Assembly (NCBI GenBank): GCA_022953095.1
Contig: JALJCR010000002.1
Span: forward strand, 248,001 to 312,000
Direction of reading: 5' to 3'
Length of the DNA: 64,000 nt
DNA from: Qipengyuania sp. ABI-127-1
GTDB taxonomy: Bacteria; Pseudomonadota; Alphaproteobacteria; Sphingomonadales; Sphingomonadaceae
Shown here: in pieces, positions 27,291 through 36,209 of the stretch
Position numbering within the stretch: position 1 is the stretch's first letter
How the letters are laid out: each line of letters starts with the position of its first letter
Translations under genes and position numbers: made by a program
Notes under the pieces: model-generated
Seen by the model: the letters and a program-made list of their open reading frames with translations, nothing else
Database searches by the model: none
Told to the model about the DNA's origin: nothing

Positions 27291-27845
27291 ATGATCAAGC
27301 CTGTCATCACTCTTCAGACGCCGCGTTTCACCATGCGCAAATTGCAGCGCCAAGATGCTGCGGCCCTGCTGCCGACGCTGGGGGACGAGGCGCAGTGCCG
27401 CTATCTCTTGCGGCCCGCATTCTCGTCGGAAGAGGAGCTGTGGAGCTGGCTCGCGGATCCGAGCTGGACCGGTCGTACGTGGATAGCCCAAGATACCGAT
27501 GGCCAAGTCGTCGGGCGGTTCGTCGCCGTTCCGCAGGACGAGGCCGGGGTCGAGGAGATCGGTTACATCACCTGCGCCAACCGACAGGGCAAGGGGATCG
27601 CGCGCGAATGTACCGCCACCTTGATAGCCCATCTGTTTGACGGCGATAAATCGGCGCACCGGCTTACAGCGGAAGTCGATGCCGATAACATCCCATCGAT
27701 CCGCCTGCTCGAACGGCTTGGTTTTGTGCGCGAGGCGCTGCATCTCTCTTACGAAGAAACCCATAAGGGGATTTGCGACGTGGCAATCTACGCCCTGTCG
27801 CGCGAAGCCTATGCAGCAAGCGCGTCACAGATGAGTAAACCATGA
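27291..27845 (+). CDS. GNAT acetyltransferase, RimJ/RimL type
   Basis: A 184-residue protein with RimJ-like features: TPRFTMRKLQRQDA at the N-terminus, an acetyl-CoA loop NRQGKGIARECTATL and NIPSIRLLERLGFVRE near the end. It would acetylate a ribosomal protein N-terminus, an antibiotic or another amine; the substrate is unknown. The ATG at 27291 follows AGGG. It is translationally coupled to folP through an ATGA overlap. Confidence 0.88.
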   Translation: MIKPVITLQTPRFTMRKLQRQDAAALLPTLGDEAQCRYLLRPAFSSEEELWSWLADPSWTGRTWIAQDTDGQVVGRFVAVPQDEAGVEEIGYITCANRQGKGIARECTATLIAHLFDGDKSAHRLTAEVDADNIPSIRLLERLGFVREALHLSYEETHKGICDVAIYALSREAYAASASQMSKP

Positions 27846-28951
27846 CCGACCGCATCTATATCCGCCCCATCGGCTTCGTGCCCGGCCCGCAATCCGAGCA
27901 TGGCAATGCCATCCGCCTCGCGGGCGGGATGGTCTATGCGAGCCGTTTTGCCGTGGTGCTGCGGCGGGATGGCGACATAGCCGAACGCTGGCTCGCCGCG
28001 CCCGATACGATTGCGGAGGTGCTGGCAGCGTTGCCCGATGACGTCGGCGCGGAGGCCGAAGCGCAATGGGCCAATCTCACACTCGCGCATCCGCCGCTCG
28101 AGCTGGGAGCGCGCACGGTACGGCTCGACCAGCCGCAGGTGATGGGCATCCTCAATGTCACACCCGACAGCTTCAGCGATGGCGGCGCGCATGACAGCCC
28201 CGATGCAGCGCGTGAGCATGCTGCCACTATGGTCGAAGTCGGGGCGTCGATCATCGATGTGGGCGGCGAGAGCACACGGCCCGGCGCCAAGTCGGTGTGG
28301 GAAGGCGACGAGATCGAACGCGTCGTGCCGGCGATCGAAGCGGCTGCGGCGATGGGCGCGGCGGTCAGTATCGATACGCGCAAGGCGGCCGTAATGGAAG
28401 CTGCGCTCGATGCAGGTGCGGTGCTGGTCAATGATGTCAGTGGCCTGACGCATGATCCGCGAAGTGCCGAAGTCATCGCCTCGCGCGGGTGCCCCGTGGT
28501 ATTGATGCACGCGCCCGGGACAGGGCAGGATCTGCATGAGGGCGGAGAGTACGCCAATGTCGTGTTCGACGTTTTCGACGAGCTCCACTGCCGCCGCAAC
28601 GAAGCACTGGAGGCAGGCATCGACGCGAGCCGCATCCTGCTCGATCCGGGCATCGGTTTCGGCAAGAGCCTCGCTGACAATCTTGCGCTGATCAATGCGC
28701 TGCCGCTGTTCCACGCTCTCGGCCATCCGCTGATGCTGGGCGCGAGCCGCAAGCGGATGATCGGCGCGCTCTCGAACGAGGCCGAGGCCGACGCGCGCCT
28801 CGGCGGCAGCGTGGCGCTGGCGGTGAAGGGAATGGATGCGGGCGTCCAGCTCCACCGCGTCCACGACGTCCCCGAAACCGTCCAGGCCCGTAACGTCTGG
28901 CGGGGCCTGCGCGACGCGGCGCTGACCGACTTTAGCGATTTGCCGGACTAG
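27842..28951 (+). CDS. folP: Dihydropteroate synthase with N-terminal extension
   Basis: A 369-residue enzyme condensing p-aminobenzoate with dihydropterin pyrophosphate in folate synthesis. The TIM-barrel domain starts near residue 98 with [16 protein letters not shown] and continues with [26 protein letters not shown] and GASRKRMIG, all intact. About 95 extra residues precede it (starting [15 protein letters not shown]), making it longer than E. coli FolP (282). Its stop interlocks with that of the convergent SDR gene (CTAG at 28948-28951). Confidence 0.94.
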   Translation: MTDRIYIRPIGFVPGPQSEHGNAIRLAGGMVYASRFAVVLRRDGDIAERWLAAPDTIAEVLAALPDDVGAEAEAQWANLTLAHPPLELGARTVRLDQPQVMGILNVTPDSFSDGGAHDSPDAAREHAATMVEVGASIIDVGGESTRPGAKSVWEGDEIERVVPAIEAAAAMGAAVSIDTRKAAVMEAALDAGAVLVNDVSGLTHDPRSAEVIASRGCPVVLMHAPGTGQDLHEGGEYANVVFDVFDELHCRRNEALEAGIDASRILLDPGIGFGKSLADNLALINALPLFHALGHPLMLGASRKRMIGALSNEAEADARLGGSVALAVKGMDAGVQLHRVHDVPETVQARNVWRGLRDAALTDFSDLPD

Positions 28952-29742
28952 CTTCCGGGCGAGGCCGCGCTGCCTGCCAGCAGCCCGCCGTCGAGGGTTA
29001 GCTCGGAGCCGGTCATGTAGGCGCTGTCATCGCTGGCGAGGTAGACGCAGAGCGCGGCGACCTCCTCGACCGTGCCGAAGCGCTTGAGCGGTGTATCCGC
29101 GACCAGCGCAGCCATGCGCTGCTCGCGGTCGGGGCCATCGCCGATCAGGGCCTCCCACATCGGGGTGAGGATGGCGGCGGGGTGGATCGAGTTGCAGCGG
29201 ATTTGCCAGCCTTGCTGCGCGGCATAGAGCGCGACCGATTTCGTGTGGTTGCGGATCGCCGCCTTGCTCGCGGCATAGGCGGCGGCACCGGGAATGCCGA
29301 CGAGGCCCGAGCGCGAGGACATGTTGATGATCGAGCCCGTGCCGCCCGAACTCGCCTGCGCCTTCATCGCGCGCAGGGCATAGCGGCAGCCGAGGAAGCA
29401 GCCATCGGTATTGACCGCGTGGACCCTGTGCCATTCTGCCAGGCTGGCATTCTCCGGATCGTGCGCGGCAGGCCCGCTCTCGAAGCCGGTGATCCCGGCA
29501 TTGTTGACCAGCACGTCGATCGCCGGGAAAGCCTCGGCCAGCACGCCCCACTCGGCCTCGCTGGCAACGTCGAGCGGGTGCCATTCGCAGCCCAGTTCCC
29601 TGGCGGCGTACCTGCCCGCTTCTGTGTCGATATCGGTGAGGACGACGCGCGCGCCTTCGGCCAGGAAAGCTTCGCCCACGGCCTTGCCGATGCCGCGCGC
29701 ACCGCCGGTTACCACGCAGAGCATGTCGTTCAGTTTTTGCAT
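28948..29742 (-). CDS. Short-chain dehydrogenase/reductase
   Basis: A 264-residue classical SDR. The cofactor motif is [16 protein letters not shown] with an acidic TDID after beta-2, suggesting NAD preference. NNAG, the catalytic Ser in NMSSRSG and the Tyr/Lys pair in YAASKAA are present. The C-terminus [19 protein letters not shown] is typical. The substrate is unknown. GAGG precedes the ATG. Confidence 0.9.
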   Translation of the reverse strand: MQKLNDMLCVVTGGARGIGKAVGEAFLAEGARVVLTDIDTEAGRYAARELGCEWHPLDVASEAEWGVLAEAFPAIDVLVNNAGITGFESGPAAHDPENASLAEWHRVHAVNTDGCFLGCRYALRAMKAQASSGGTGSIINMSSRSGLVGIPGAAAYAASKAAIRNHTKSVALYAAQQGWQIRCNSIHPAAILTPMWEALIGDGPDREQRMAALVADTPLKRFGTVEEVAALCVYLASDDSAYMTGSELTLDGGLLAGSAASPGS

Positions 29743-29869
29743 TGAGGGACCTCGGGAAATTCAGGTGAGATTCCGGGCGTTGTCCGGCCCGATCGAGCAT
29801 CTGTCCGACTTAACGGTGGCTCTTGTTCACCTGAGGTACTCCCGTTTGTGTGCCTGCCCTATGGCCAGC

Positions 29870-31288
29870 TCACGCCGCGTTGTCGATGCCCAGTTCGGTG
29901 AGCTTGCGGTAGAGCGTCGAGCGCCCGATGCCGAGACGGCGGGCGACTTCAGTCATGCGGCCGCGATAATGGCCGATGGCTAGGCGGATAATGTCGGCCT
30001 CGATTTCTTCAAGCGGGCGAACATTGCCATCGTCGGTATAAAGCAGCACGCCAAGCCCGCGCGCACGGCTTTCGCCCCGGTCGGCCAGATCGCCTAGCAT
30101 TTCGGCGAGTTGGGGGAAGCTGTGCGCGGTCAGCGCCTCGCGCTGTTCGAAGACGCAGGCGCGGAACAGCACGGCTTGCAATTGGCGGACATTGCCGGGC
30201 CAGTCATAGGCTTCGAGAAGCGAGAGCGCGCTGTCGGCGATCGAATGATGCTTGAGTCCCGGCTGTTCCCCGATCTTGGCGAGGAAGTAGCGGGTGAGAG
30301 CGGGGATGTCGCCGAGCCGCTCGCGCAGGGCAGGCAGGCGGATACGGGTGGCGGCAAGCTGATCGTAAAGGTCCTGCGAGAACTCGCTGGCGGCGACCAG
30401 CTCGTCGAACGCGAAATCGCTGGTGGCGATCACGCGCAGGTCGATCTTGAAACCGTGCGCCGCGCCGGTGGGGCGCACGATGCCGCTGGCAAGTGTCTCA
30501 GCGAGGCGCGCCTGATGGGTGGCGGGCAGGCGGTCGATATCGTCGAGGATGAGAGTGCCGCCATCGCAATACTCGATCAGCCCGGTCTGGCGGTCGAAGG
30601 CTCCGGCAAAAGCGCCTTTCTCATGTCCGAACAGCAGCGATTCGAGCGAGGCGGGCGGCATGCCGCCGCAATGCACCACCCGCATCGGAGCCTTGGCTCT
30701 GGTGCTGGCGGCATGCATGGCCCGGGTCAGCATGTCCTTGCCCGTGCCGCTTTCGCCCTCGACCAGGACGTGGCCATGACCGCGCGCCGCCGTTGCGGCT
30801 TTGGCCAGCGCGGTGCGGAACGGTGCCGCCGTTCCGACCATGGCGTCGAAATCGAGGGGATGGGGCAGCTTTTCGGCCATGGGCTGAAGTTCGGCGCGGG
30901 GCCGCTCGGCGTGGGTCGCACTGGCGAGCGCCTGCAGCAACCGGTCCGACCCGACCGGTTTGATGAGGTAGTCGGTCGCGCCGGCGCGCATCGCCTCCAC
31001 CGCCAGCAGGGGCGATGTGCTCGCCGTCAGCATGAGCAGCGGAAGATCGGGCCGGGCCTCGCGCAATTCGCGGATTAGATCGCAGGCCGCATCGCCCGGG
31101 ACCCACTGGTCGAGCAGAATGGCCTGTACGTCGCTGCCCTCGGGTGAGGCCAGCGTTTCGAGTGCCGCTTCGCTGGTTTCCACGGTCAGGGTGCGCCAGC
31201 CTTCGCGCGCAGCAAGCGCCGACACCAGCCGACTTTGTGCCGGTTCGTCGTCGATCAGCATCAACAGGCGGTTTTCCTGGGTCGCCAT
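29870..31288 (-). CDS. NtrC-family response regulator with degenerate AAA+ domain
   Basis: A 472-residue receiver/AAA+/Fis-HTH regulator. The receiver is complete (DDE near 13-15, phospho-Asp60 in LLDQWVPGD, Lys110). In the AAA+ domain Walker A (GESGTGKD, 178-185) is intact. The sigma-54 contact loop is GAFAGA (225-230) instead of GAFTGA, Walker B ends LILDD instead of LxLDE, and the arginine-finger segment reads FSQDLYDQL (303-311) where FREDLYYRL is usual, so both Arg are lost. The HTH (EVARRLGIGRSTLYRKL) is intact. DNA binding is likely; sigma-54 activation is doubtful. It is divergent from coxIV-pntAB. Confidence 0.88.
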   Translation of the reverse strand: MATQENRLLMLIDDEPAQSRLVSALAAREGWRTLTVETSEAALETLASPEGSDVQAILLDQWVPGDAACDLIRELREARPDLPLLMLTASTSPLLAVEAMRAGATDYLIKPVGSDRLLQALASATHAERPRAELQPMAEKLPHPLDFDAMVGTAAPFRTALAKAATAARGHGHVLVEGESGTGKDMLTRAMHAASTRAKAPMRVVHCGGMPPASLESLLFGHEKGAFAGAFDRQTGLIEYCDGGTLILDDIDRLPATHQARLAETLASGIVRPTGAAHGFKIDLRVIATSDFAFDELVAASEFSQDLYDQLAATRIRLPALRERLGDIPALTRYFLAKIGEQPGLKHHSIADSALSLLEAYDWPGNVRQLQAVLFRACVFEQREALTAHSFPQLAEMLGDLADRGESRARGLGVLLYTDDGNVRPLEEIEADIIRLAIGHYRGRMTEVARRLGIGRSTLYRKLTELGIDNAA

Positions 31289-31319
31289 GTGTTTTGCCGT
31301 GCTCCCTTGCAACGCTCGG

Positions 31320-31333
31320 ACATGAAATCATGT
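31320..31333. promoter_or_regulatory. Palindrome in the divergent regulator/pnt region
   Basis: ACATGA-AA-TCATGT is an exact inverted repeat with 6-base arms, 31 bases upstream of the NtrC-like gene and about 145 bases upstream of coxIV. It is a possible autoregulatory site. I see no TGGC-N7-TTGC sigma-54 promoter between 31289 and 31476. Confidence 0.3.
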
Positions 31334-31476
31334 TCTTGTCCACGCCCTCTATCCGAAACGGGTAAAGAGCCGATTAAGCCTGTTTCGGGAGCACTGGCGC
31401 GACGGCGGGGCTTGAGCGCGGGGCACCTCCGCGATAGACCGACCGGGAAATCAATTCCAAACGGGGATATATCGTC

Positions 31477-31602
31477 ATGGATTCCGCCAACGACCACAAG
31501 GCGCACAACAAAACCTACGAGTCTTTCATCGGCATGCTCAAATGGTCGGTGCCGCTTGTTGCCATCATCACCCTGCTCATCGTCATCCTGATTGCCGAAT
31601 AA
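31477..31602 (+). CDS. aa3-type cytochrome c oxidase subunit IV
   Basis: A 41-residue protein, easily missed. A polar N-terminus (MDSANDHKAHNKTYESFIGM) is followed by one membrane helix (WSVPLVAIITLLIVILIAE). This matches the small subunit IV (COX4_pro_2 family) of alphaproteobacterial aa3 oxidases, whose other subunits lie elsewhere. Placement directly before pntA, here with four bases between stop and start, is common in this class of bacteria. Confidence 0.88.
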   Translation: MDSANDHKAHNKTYESFIGMLKWSVPLVAIITLLIVILIAE

Positions 31603-31606
31603 GCGC

Positions 31607-32737
31607 ATGGCGCTACGCATCGCGGTGCTTAAGGAGCGCGCGCCGGGCGAGAGCCGGGTTGCGCTGACGCCCGAAACGGCGAAGAAATTCGCCGCGCTCG
31701 GGGCCATAGTCGCTGTTGAAGAGGGAGCGGGTCTGGGGGCGGCGATCACCGACGAGGCTTATGCGCAAGCAGGGGCGGAGGTGGTTCCCGGTGCGAAAGC
31801 GGTCGAGGGGGCGGATATCGTGCTCGGTGTGCAGGCACCCGATGTCGCCGCCCTGGCGGGCGCGAAGCCCGGCGCATGGGTAGCGGCGACCTTCGATCCG
31901 TTTCGCAATGGCGAACTGGTCGAGGCTTATGCCAAGGGCGGTTTCGAAGCGCTGTCGATGGAATTCATGCCGCGCATTACCCGCGCGCAGAGTATGGATG
32001 TGCTCTCCAGCCAGTCGAATCTGGCAGGGTATAAAGCGGTGTTGACCGCAGCCAACGAATACGGCCGCGCCTTTCCGATGATGATGACCGCCGCCGGCAC
32101 GGTGCAGGCGGCCAAGGTTTTCGTGATGGGCGTGGGCGTCGCGGGGCTTCAGGCGATCGCCACGGCCAAGCGGCTGGGCGCGCAGGTCAGCGCGACCGAT
32201 GTGCGCAGCGCCACCAAGGAACAGATCCAGTCATTGGGCGCCAAGCCGATCTTCGTCGAAAACGTCGCCGGGATCGAGGGCGAGGGTTCGGGTGGCTATG
32301 CCACTGAAATGAGCGAGGAATACAAGGCCGCGCAGGCGGAACTCGTTTCTTCGCATATCGCCAAGCAGGACATTGTCATCACCACTGCGCTGATTCCGGG
32401 GCGCGCTGCTCCGCGGCTTATCAGCGACGCGCAGATCGCCACCATGAAGCCGGGCAGCGTGATCTTCGATCTCGCGGTTGCGCAAGGCGGCAATGTCGAA
32501 GGCTCCAAGCCTGACGAGGTAGTGGAAAGGCACGGCGTGAAAATCGTCGGTTACACCAATACCGCTGGCCATCTGGCAGCCGATGCGTCAGCCCTGTTCG
32601 CGCGCAATCACTACAATTTCCTCTCCGCCTTCTGGGACAAGGAGGCGGGCAAACCGGTTCTCGACGAGGAAATCGGCGATGCCGTGCGGCTGACGCAAGG
32701 CGGCAAGGTGGTGAACGAGAGGCTCACCGCGCAATAA
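31607..32737 (+). CDS. pntAA: NAD(P) transhydrogenase subunit alpha, part 1
   Basis: A 376-residue soluble NAD(H)-binding subunit (domain I). It begins MALRIAVLKERAPGESRVALTP and contains the Rossmann stretch VFVMGVGVAGLQAIATAKRLGA and the mobile-loop region around GGYATEMSEEY. With parts 2 and beta it couples proton entry to hydride transfer from NADH to NADP+, supplying NADPH. The split three-gene form is normal in alphaproteobacteria. The ATG at 31607 is chosen over an upstream start inside coxIV. Confidence 0.95.
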   Translation: MALRIAVLKERAPGESRVALTPETAKKFAALGAIVAVEEGAGLGAAITDEAYAQAGAEVVPGAKAVEGADIVLGVQAPDVAALAGAKPGAWVAATFDPFRNGELVEAYAKGGFEALSMEFMPRITRAQSMDVLSSQSNLAGYKAVLTAANEYGRAFPMMMTAAGTVQAAKVFVMGVGVAGLQAIATAKRLGAQVSATDVRSATKEQIQSLGAKPIFVENVAGIEGEGSGGYATEMSEEYKAAQAELVSSHIAKQDIVITTALIPGRAAPRLISDAQIATMKPGSVIFDLAVAQGGNVEGSKPDEVVERHGVKIVGYTNTAGHLAADASALFARNHYNFLSAFWDKEAGKPVLDEEIGDAVRLTQGGKVVNERLTAQ

Positions 32738-32760
32738 ACCGGCCCGGGGAGGGGCCATGC

Positions 32761-33045
32761 ATGGATTTCATTTCGATCCTGTCGATCTTCGTGCTGGCGT
32801 GTTTCGTCGGCTATTACGTGGTCTGGTCGGTCACGCCCGCGCTGCACACCCCGCTGATGGCGGTGACCAATGCGATTTCGAGCGTGATTATCGTCGGCGC
32901 GCTGATCGCGGCGGCCGAAGCCGGTAGCCCGGCAGCGAAATGGCTGGGGCTGGCGGGCGTGGTGCTCGCGAGCGTGAACATCTTCGGCGGCTTCGCCGTA
33001 ACCGAACGGATGCTGGCGATGTACAAGAAGAAGGAGAAGAAGTGA
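32761..33045 (+). CDS. pntAB: NAD(P) transhydrogenase subunit alpha, part 2
   Basis: A 94-residue membrane subunit with three helices and a basic tail (MYKKKEKK). Motifs TPALHTPLMAVTNAIS and NIFGGFAVTERML are typical of the membrane part of the alpha subunit. It follows part 1 by 23 bases; its TGA overlaps the pntB ATG by one base (TGATG). Confidence 0.95.
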   Translation: MDFISILSIFVLACFVGYYVVWSVTPALHTPLMAVTNAISSVIIVGALIAAAEAGSPAAKWLGLAGVVLASVNIFGGFAVTERMLAMYKKKEKK

Positions 33046-34616
33046 TGCAGGCGCTCACCTCACTCCTTCGTCGCCCCGGCCCCCGAGCCGGGGTGGTGCT
33101 TCCTTCAGGCGCGGTCACAGGAGAAAAGCACCGACCCCGGATCAAGTCCGGGGTGACGTTTGCGCTTTTGGCCGGTCTTTTTGCCACCCCCGCCCATGCC
33201 GCAACCGGCGAGGCGGTGAACCCGTGGGTTGCGCTGGCTTATCTGGTCTCGGGCGTGTTCTTCATCCTCGCACTGCGCGGACTTTCGAGCCCCGCCAGCA
33301 GCCGCCGGGGCAATCGCTTCGGCATGGCCGGTATGCTGATTGCGGTGGTGACGACGCTGGTCACGCATGACGTTGCCAATATCGTCGAGATCGCAATCGC
33401 CATCGCGATCGGCGGTCTGATCGGCTTCCTCATCGCCCGCCGCATCGCCATGACCGCGATGCCCGAACTGGTCGCGGCATTCCACAGTCTCGTCGGCCTG
33501 GCCGCGGTGCTGGTGGGCTGGGCGGCCTATCTCAATCCGGGCGCCTTCGGCCTGCTGGTCGGCGACAGCATCGGCGCGGTTTCCAAGGTCGAGATGGGCC
33601 TCGGCATCGCTATCGGGGCGATTACCTTCTCCGGCTCGGTCATCGCCTTTGCCAAGCTGTCGGGCCGGATGAGCGGTTCGCCGATTCTCCTGCCTGCGCG
33701 CCATGTCATCAACCTTGGCACGCTGGCCGCGATCATCGTGCTGACCGCGCTGTTCGCCATGGCCGGGCCTTCCGAGACCATGCCGCTGATCATCGCGCTG
33801 ACCGTCCTCGCATTCCTCATCGGCTTCCTGCTCATCATTCCCATTGGCGGGGCTGACATGCCGGTCGTGGTCTCGATGCTGAACTCCTATTCGGGCTGGG
33901 CGGCAGCGGCGATGGGCTTCACGCTCGGCAATACGGCGATGATCATCACCGGTGCGCTGGTCGGCTCTTCGGGCGCGATCCTCAGCTACATCATGTGCCG
34001 CGCGATGAACCGCAGTTTCATCAGTGTGATCGCGGGCGGCTTCGGTGCGGACGCCAGTTCTGGCGGGGGCGAGGCGAAGGAGCAGCGCCCCTACAAGCAG
34101 GGAAGCGCGGCCGATGCGGCCTTCATGCTCGAACAGGCAGAGAAGGTCATTATCATTCCTGGCTACGGCATGGCGGTTGCACAGGCCCAGCACGCGCTGC
34201 GCGAAATGGCCGACATCCTGGAAGAAAAGGGCGTGGAGGTGAAATACGCCATCCACCCCGTCGCTGGGCGCATGCCGGGGCACATGAACGTGCTGCTCGC
34301 CGAAGCGCAGGTGCCTTACGAGAACGTGTTCGAGCTGGAAGACATCAACAGCGAATTCGCGCAGGCCGATGTCGCTTTCATCATCGGCGCAAACGACGTG
34401 GTGAACCCGGCGGCCAAGACCGACAAGTCCTCTCCCATCTATGGCATGCCCGTGTTCGACGTGGACAAGGCCAAGCAGGTGTTCTTCATCAAGCGCAGCA
34501 TGGGAGGCGTGGGCTATGCCGGCGTCGACAACGACGTTTTCTACATGGACCAGACCATGATGCTGCTATCCGATGCGAAGAAGATGGTCGAGGAAATCGT
34601 CAAGGCGCTGGATTGA
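33045..34616 (+). CDS. pntB: NAD(P) transhydrogenase subunit beta
   Basis: A 523-residue beta subunit. From about residue 59 it is canonical: eight or more membrane helices, then the NADP(H)-binding domain III with IIPGYGMAVAQAQHAL, HPVAGRMPGHMNVLLAEA, GANDVVNPAA and KRSMGGVGYAG. The first 50 residues are odd. MQALTSLL is followed by about 30 residues encoded by REP-like DNA (RRPGPRAGVVLP through RPRIKSGVT) and then a signal-like FALLAGLFATPAHA. The ATG at 33045 overlaps the previous stop and is preferred; a GTG at 33153 would begin after the repeat. Confidence 0.93.
   Translation: MQALTSLLRRPGPRAGVVLPSGAVTGEKHRPRIKSGVTFALLAGLFATPAHAATGEAVNPWVALAYLVSGVFFILALRGLSSPASSRRGNRFGMAGMLIAVVTTLVTHDVANIVEIAIAIAIGGLIGFLIARRIAMTAMPELVAAFHSLVGLAAVLVGWAAYLNPGAFGLLVGDSIGAVSKVEMGLGIAIGAITFSGSVIAFAKLSGRMSGSPILLPARHVINLGTLAAIIVLTALFAMAGPSETMPLIIALTVLAFLIGFLLIIPIGGADMPVVVSMLNSYSGWAAAAMGFTLGNTAMIITGALVGSSGAILSYIMCRAMNRSFISVIAGGFGADASSGGGEAKEQRPYKQGSAADAAFMLEQAEKVIIIPGYGMAVAQAQHALREMADILEEKGVEVKYAIHPVAGRMPGHMNVLLAEAQVPYENVFELEDINSEFAQADVAFIIGANDVVNPAAKTDKSSPIYGMPVFDVDKAKQVFFIKRSMGGVGYAGVDNDVFYMDQTMMLLSDAKKMVEEIVKALD
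33069..33101 (+). repeat. REP-like palindrome inside pntB, left half
   Basis: CGTCGCCCCGGCCCCCGAGC continues into CGGGGTGGTGCTT. Its flanks (GTCGCCCCGG left, GGTGCTT right) match the element at 12288-12322. It is inverted relative to 33124-33158. Confidence 0.7.
33124..33158 (+). repeat. REP-like palindrome inside pntB, right half
   Basis: The core CCCCGGATCAAGTCCGGGG, flanked by AAAAGCACCGA and TGACG, is nearly identical to the reverse complement of 12288-12322. Together with 33069-33101 it spans 90 bases, a multiple of three, inside the annotated pntB frame. Confidence 0.8.
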
Positions 34617-34617
34617 C

Positions 34618-34962
34618 ATGAAGCGCGTGCTGATCGCGCTTGCGCTGCTGGCTATTGTCGGCGTGATCGTGTGGGCGACGATCGGCGGCGGGCTGCGGGG
34701 CACGGTCGAAGACCGGCTCGAGGAACAGATGATCGCGCGCGGCCTGCCGCAGCCGATCGCCGAATGCATGGCCGGACGCATGGCGGAGCGGCTTTCGGTG
34801 GGGCAGCTTCGCAAGCTCGAAAACCTCCAGGCCGAGGCGGGCGAACCCGATATCCCGCTTACCATAGCCGAATTTCTGGAGCGGGTACGGCGCGTCGATG
34901 ATCGCGAAGTCCTTGAAGTCGTGGCAAGTTCCGCCGCGATTTGCGCATTTGCGAGTGGCTGA
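34618..34962 (+). CDS. Hypothetical protein with N-terminal membrane anchor
   Basis: A 114-residue protein with an N-terminal hydrophobic segment (VLIALALLAIVGVIVWATI) and a helical, mostly hydrophilic body containing CMAGRMAERLSVGQLRKLENLQAE. I do not recognise a named family. It starts two bases after the pntB stop, so it is probably cotranscribed with the transhydrogenase genes. Two Cys (near 50 and 109) could be functional but nothing else is indicated. Confidence 0.65.
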   Translation: MKRVLIALALLAIVGVIVWATIGGGLRGTVEDRLEEQMIARGLPQPIAECMAGRMAERLSVGQLRKLENLQAEAGEPDIPLTIAEFLERVRRVDDREVLEVVASSAAICAFASG

Positions 34963-35015
34963 AACACTTGCAATCATTCGCTCTTGCGGCACAATAGGTT
35001 GCAAGGGAGAGACTC

Positions 35016-36209
35016 ATGATCATCAAACTGTCGATTGCCGCCGCGCTTCTCGCATCCGCTGCCCCTGCCTTCGCCGCCACGCATAATGTCGCGCCGGGCG
35101 AGAACGCGCAGCAGGAATTGCAGGAGGCCTTGATCCTGGCCGAGCCGGGCGATGAAATCGTGCTGGCCGCAGGGCGCTATGTCCTGACCGACGGGATCAG
35201 CCTGGATGTCGATGGCGTGACCGTGCGCGGGGCGGGCATGGATGGAACCGTGCTCGACTTCACCACGCAGGCCGATGCGGGCGAGGGCTTCCTCATCACC
35301 AGCGACAATGTGACCGTGCGCGATTTCGCGCTGGAAAACCCCAAGGGCGATGGCATCAAGTCCAAGGGCGCGGACAATATCGTCTATCACCGCATCCGCG
35401 TGACCTGGACGCGCGGGCCGCATCCCGAAAACGGTGCCTATGGCATCTATCCGGTAGAAAGCACCGGCGTACTGGTCGACGGGGTGAAGGTCACCGGCGC
35501 GAGCGATGCGGGCATCTATGTCGGCCAGTCGAACGGGATTACCGTGCGTAACTCGATCGCCGAGGCCAATGTAGCCGGGATCGAGATCGAAAACAGCCGC
35601 AACGCGCTGGTCGAACACAATATCGCCACGCGCAATACCGGGGGGATCTTGGTGTTCGACCTGCCCGATCTGCCGGTTATGGGGGGCGGCAATGTGATCG
35701 TTGCCAACAACCTCGTGGTGGCCAACGACACACCCAATTTCGCACCTCCGGGAAATATCGTGGCGGGCGTTCGGCGCGGTACTGGCATCATGGTGATGGC
35801 CAATGACAAGGTGTTGATCGAGGACAACATCCTTTCGGGCAATCCGACCGCGCCGGTGATGGTCATCGCCTATACGCAGAGCTTCGAGGATGAGCGCTAC
35901 AACCCGCTGCCGCGCGAAGTGGTCGTGGGCGAGAATATCTACAATGGCGGCGGCTACGATCCGCAGCTCGAGGGCGCGGAGATGCTGCTCGAGGCTTTTG
36001 GCGGCGAACTGCCGCCGGTGCTGTGGGACGGGCTGGGCTCGCTCGCCGCAGTCGAGGGTACGGCAGGCTGGAGCCTCAACCTGACCGAGGCGGGCGCCGG
36101 CCTCGACAGCGCGCAACCCGGGCCGTTGGCAGCGGCCACGCCCAGCGGCGAGTTCGATCGCAGCGGCATCGGTGCGCCTGCCGAACTCGTCGCACGGTTG
36201 GGGGGATGA
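35016..36209 (+). CDS. Exported parallel beta-helix repeat protein (TIGR03805-like)
   Basis: A 397-residue exported protein. A signal peptide (MIIKLSIAAALLASAAPAFA) is followed by a right-handed beta-helix with tandem turns such as GVTVRGAGMDGTVLD, NVTVRDFALENPKGDGIKS, GVLVDGVKVTGASDAGIYVG and NALVEHNIATRNTGGI. The plan matches the family that regularly occurs beside an SO_2930-type diheme cytochrome; function of the pair is unknown. It overlaps the next gene by ATGA. GGGAGAG precedes the ATG. Confidence 0.85.
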   Translation: MIIKLSIAAALLASAAPAFAATHNVAPGENAQQELQEALILAEPGDEIVLAAGRYVLTDGISLDVDGVTVRGAGMDGTVLDFTTQADAGEGFLITSDNVTVRDFALENPKGDGIKSKGADNIVYHRIRVTWTRGPHPENGAYGIYPVESTGVLVDGVKVTGASDAGIYVGQSNGITVRNSIAEANVAGIEIENSRNALVEHNIATRNTGGILVFDLPDLPVMGGGNVIVANNLVVANDTPNFAPPGNIVAGVRRGTGIMVMANDKVLIEDNILSGNPTAPVMVIAYTQSFEDERYNPLPREVVVGENIYNGGGYDPQLEGAEMLLEAFGGELPPVLWDGLGSLAAVEGTAGWSLNLTEAGAGLDSAQPGPLAAATPSGEFDRSGIGAPAELVARLGG

